Shown: piece after piece, positions 14,416 through 15,891 of the stretch | Position numbering within the stretch: position 1 is the first letter of the stretch | Layout of the letters: each line of letters opens with the position of its first letter | Source of the DNA: Nitrospirota bacterium | GTDB lineage: Bacteria > Nitrospirota > Nitrospiria > Nitrospirales > UBA8639 | Assembly: GCA_003228495.1 (NCBI GenBank) | Contig: QIDY01000359.1 | Location: 1-15,891 of the forward strand | DNA: 15,891 nucleotides | Reading direction: 5' to 3' | Position numbers and translations under genes: made by a program | The notes under the pieces: model-generated | What the model was told of the DNA's origin: nothing | Databases searched by the model: none | Seen by the model: the letters and a program-made list of their open reading frames with translations, nothing else

Positions 14416-15507
14416 TCAAGCGGACTTGGACAAGGTTGGCACCACATGCTTTAGCGCTTCTAAGAACCGACGGTTTTCCTTGGGTTGCCCAATGGTCACA
14501 CGAATCATCGATCCACGAATGTGGCGCACGATCACCCCTTCTTGAAGTAACGCGTCGTATAGACACCCGCCATCCATGCCCGCATCAAAATAAATAAAAT
14601 TGGCTTGGGTCGGAATCGTTGTGAATTCCATGGCTGTCAAACCCTCTTCTAAAAACGTCATTTCAGCTTCATTCATAGCTCGACTTTTTGCCACATGCTC
14701 ATCATCCAAAAGCGCAGCCTGTGCGGCTTCCTGCGCCAAACTATTCACGTTAAATGGAGGACGCACACGATTGACATAGCCTGCAATCTCAGTGGTTGTT
14801 ATCCCATAACCCACACGCAAACCCGCTAGGCCGTAGATCTTCGAAAAGGTCCGCAGCGCCACGACTGGTCGCTCTTCTCGAACATAACGTAGACTATCAG
14901 GATATTCGGCATCACGCACGTATTCATAGTACGCCTCATCAAACACGACAATGACATGATCGGGAAGCCGTGCGAGCGCTGAATCCACCTCTTTGGCAGT
15001 CAGCATCGTGCCGGTCGGATTATTCGGATTGCAGACAAAGAAAAGTCTGGTGCGATCCGTCACGGCATCAATCATTGCTGGCAAATCATGCGTCCAGTTC
15101 TTCAACGGCACTTCGACGGGTATGCCATGTGCCGATAATACAGACAAGCGATACATGACAAACGTCAGATCCGCCATAACCGCTTCCTCCCCAGGAGCCA
15201 GAAAGGTTTTGATGAGCAGGCTAATAATTTCATCAGACCCATTCCCCACGAGGACCTGATCATTGGACACTTGCCATTTATGAGCCAATGCCTGCCGCAA
15301 ATCATGCGCTCCACCATCGGGATATCGATGGAGCGAAGCTGATGCTCGCTCAATAACCTGAAGCGCTTTCGAAGACGGTCCCCAGGGGTTTTCATTCGAA
15401 GCCAGTTTAATAGCTTCTCGAATCCCCAGTTCTCGCTCTAACTCTGAAATGGGTTTACCGGGCGAATACGGTTTCAATGCGGCAATGGTCAACGCCATAT
15501 CAAGCAT
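14416..15507 (-). CDS. hisC: HisC-family aminotransferase (histidinol-phosphate or aromatic)
   Basis: The 363-residue PLP-dependent fold-type I aminotransferase has SNENPWGPS (37-45), GNGSDEII (88-95), NPNNPTG (160-166), DEAYYEY (190-196), the PLP lysine Lys223 in TFSKIYGLAGLRVGYG, and a C-terminal IRVTIG with the substrate-carboxylate Arg. The family covers histidinol-phosphate aminotransferase and close paralogues acting on phenylpyruvate, 4-hydroxyphenylpyruvate or prephenate. Its place between pheA and aroF/tyrA suggests aromatic transamination. A paralogue (HisHb) holds that place in the Pseudomonas supraoperon, so the symbol hisC names the family, not a proven substrate. Two ATGs are possible, residues 1 and 4; neither has a clear RBS. 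Confidence 0.93.
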   Translation of the reverse strand: MLDMALTIAALKPYSPGKPISELERELGIREAIKLASNENPWGPSSKALQVIERASASLHRYPDGGAHDLRQALAHKWQVSNDQVLVGNGSDEIISLLIKTFLAPGEEAVMADLTFVMYRLSVLSAHGIPVEVPLKNWTHDLPAMIDAVTDRTRLFFVCNPNNPTGTMLTAKEVDSALARLPDHVIVVFDEAYYEYVRDAEYPDSLRYVREERPVVALRTFSKIYGLAGLRVGYGITTTEIAGYVNRVRPPFNVNSLAQEAAQAALLDDEHVAKSRAMNEAEMTFLEEGLTAMEFTTIPTQANFIYFDAGMDGGCLYDALLQEGVIVRHIRGSMIRVTIGQPKENRRFLEALKHVVPTLSKSA

Positions 15508-15538
15508 TCCGGTAGGCTGAAGGTGCTGCGAACGGATG

Positions 15539-15891
15539 TTACTGATGAATGGGATAAGAACCTAAGACCTTCAGAAACAAGCAACGTGACTTCACTTCAT
15601 CCAAAGCTTTCTTCACCCGGTCATCGTCTTGATGCCCCTCCAGATCCATGAAAAATAAATATTCCCAGACTTTCCGGCGAGTAGGTCGTGATTCAATTTT
15701 CGTCATATTGATGCCATAGGATGAGAAAGGACGAATCAAATCATACAACGCCCCAACCCGATCCTTGGCCGAAACGATAAACGACGTCTTATCTCGACCT
15801 GTCTGTTCGGCACCTCGAAGAGACAGAATTAAAAATCTGGTGAAATTATTAATGTTATCTTCAATACGAGGCCGCAAAATGGTTAAGCCGT
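15539..15891 (-). CDS. pheA: prephenate dehydratase / P-protein, C-terminal part (5' end outside window)
   Basis: Only the last approximately 117 residues are present, and the frame stays open to the window edge. The piece starts with GLTILRPRIEDN and NNFTRF, the end of the prephenate dehydratase catalytic domain with its conserved Thr-Arg-Phe. A complete C-terminal ACT domain follows, with VGALYDLI (GAL motif) and KIESRPTRR (ESRP motif). Those two motifs form the phenylalanine-binding site, so feedback inhibition by Phe is expected. Whether an AroQ chorismate mutase is fused at the N-terminus cannot be seen; the bifunctional P-protein is common in this context. It is 31 bases upstream of the aminotransferase gene and is the first visible member of the supraoperon. 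Confidence 0.95.
   Translation of the reverse strand, partial: GLTILRPRIEDNINNFTRFLILSLRGAEQTGRDKTSFIVSAKDRVGALYDLIRPFSSYGINMTKIESRPTRRKVWEYLFFMDLEGHQDDDRVKKALDEVKSRCLFLKVLGSYPIHQ

Noticed and set aside
1..15891. mobile elements, CRISPR arrays and defence genes
   Set aside because: I found no transposase or integrase motifs, no terminal repeats, no evenly spaced direct repeats and no known defence domains; the gene content is core metabolism.

Overview
The window looks like a chromosomal segment of a Nitrospira-like bacterium (phylum Nitrospirota). This is inferred from a Pup gene ending in Gly-Gly-Glu, a multi-copy PCP_red-repeat protein, and an aromatic/cmk/rpsA/ihfB gene order in a genome of moderate GC. 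No marker here fixes the genus. I see no insertion sequence, phage gene or CRISPR array; the region reads as core genome with a few poorly described genes.

Left part (1-3870). A tRNA-Tyr(GTA) is cut by the window start and reads leftward, about 190 bases downstream of a good sigma-70-like promoter. A secreted DUF192 protein follows on the + strand, convergent with a full-length bifunctional RelA/SpoT homologue (rsh). Behind rsh lies a small minus-strand gene that I identify as Pup, the prokaryotic ubiquitin-like protein, with its own RBS and a possible promoter. No proteasome or ligase gene is beside it. A tRNA-Val(CAC) is divergent from pup.

Middle (3885-5797). Two + strand genes encode an envelope-associated TPR protein and an RNase H1 with an N-terminal viroplasmin-like hybrid-binding domain. 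They end against the large minus-strand block at a hairpin-forming inverted repeat.

Right part (5798-15891). Eleven tightly packed minus-strand genes appear to form one supraoperon. In transcription order they are pheA (cut by the window end), a hisC-type aminotransferase, aroF (DAHP synthase), tyrA, aroA, cmk, plsC, rpsA, sppA, ihfB and a protein of four tandem PCP_red-like repeats. Spacing is mostly under 45 bases and several start/stop codons overlap. The first five genes cover entry to the shikimate pathway, EPSP synthesis and the Phe/Tyr branches. The remainder link nucleotide recycling, phospholipid synthesis, ribosomal protein S1, a membrane protease and a nucleoid protein. The core order matches the mixed-function supraoperon known from gammaproteobacteria (pheA-hisC-tyrA-aroA-cmk-rpsA, then ihfB), with aroF, plsC, sppA and the PCP_red gene as extra members.

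Most worth a second look: the stand-alone pup, a cmk with no ATG/GTG/TTG start upstream of its P-loop, and the PCP_red-repeat protein whose start overlaps the end of ihfB.
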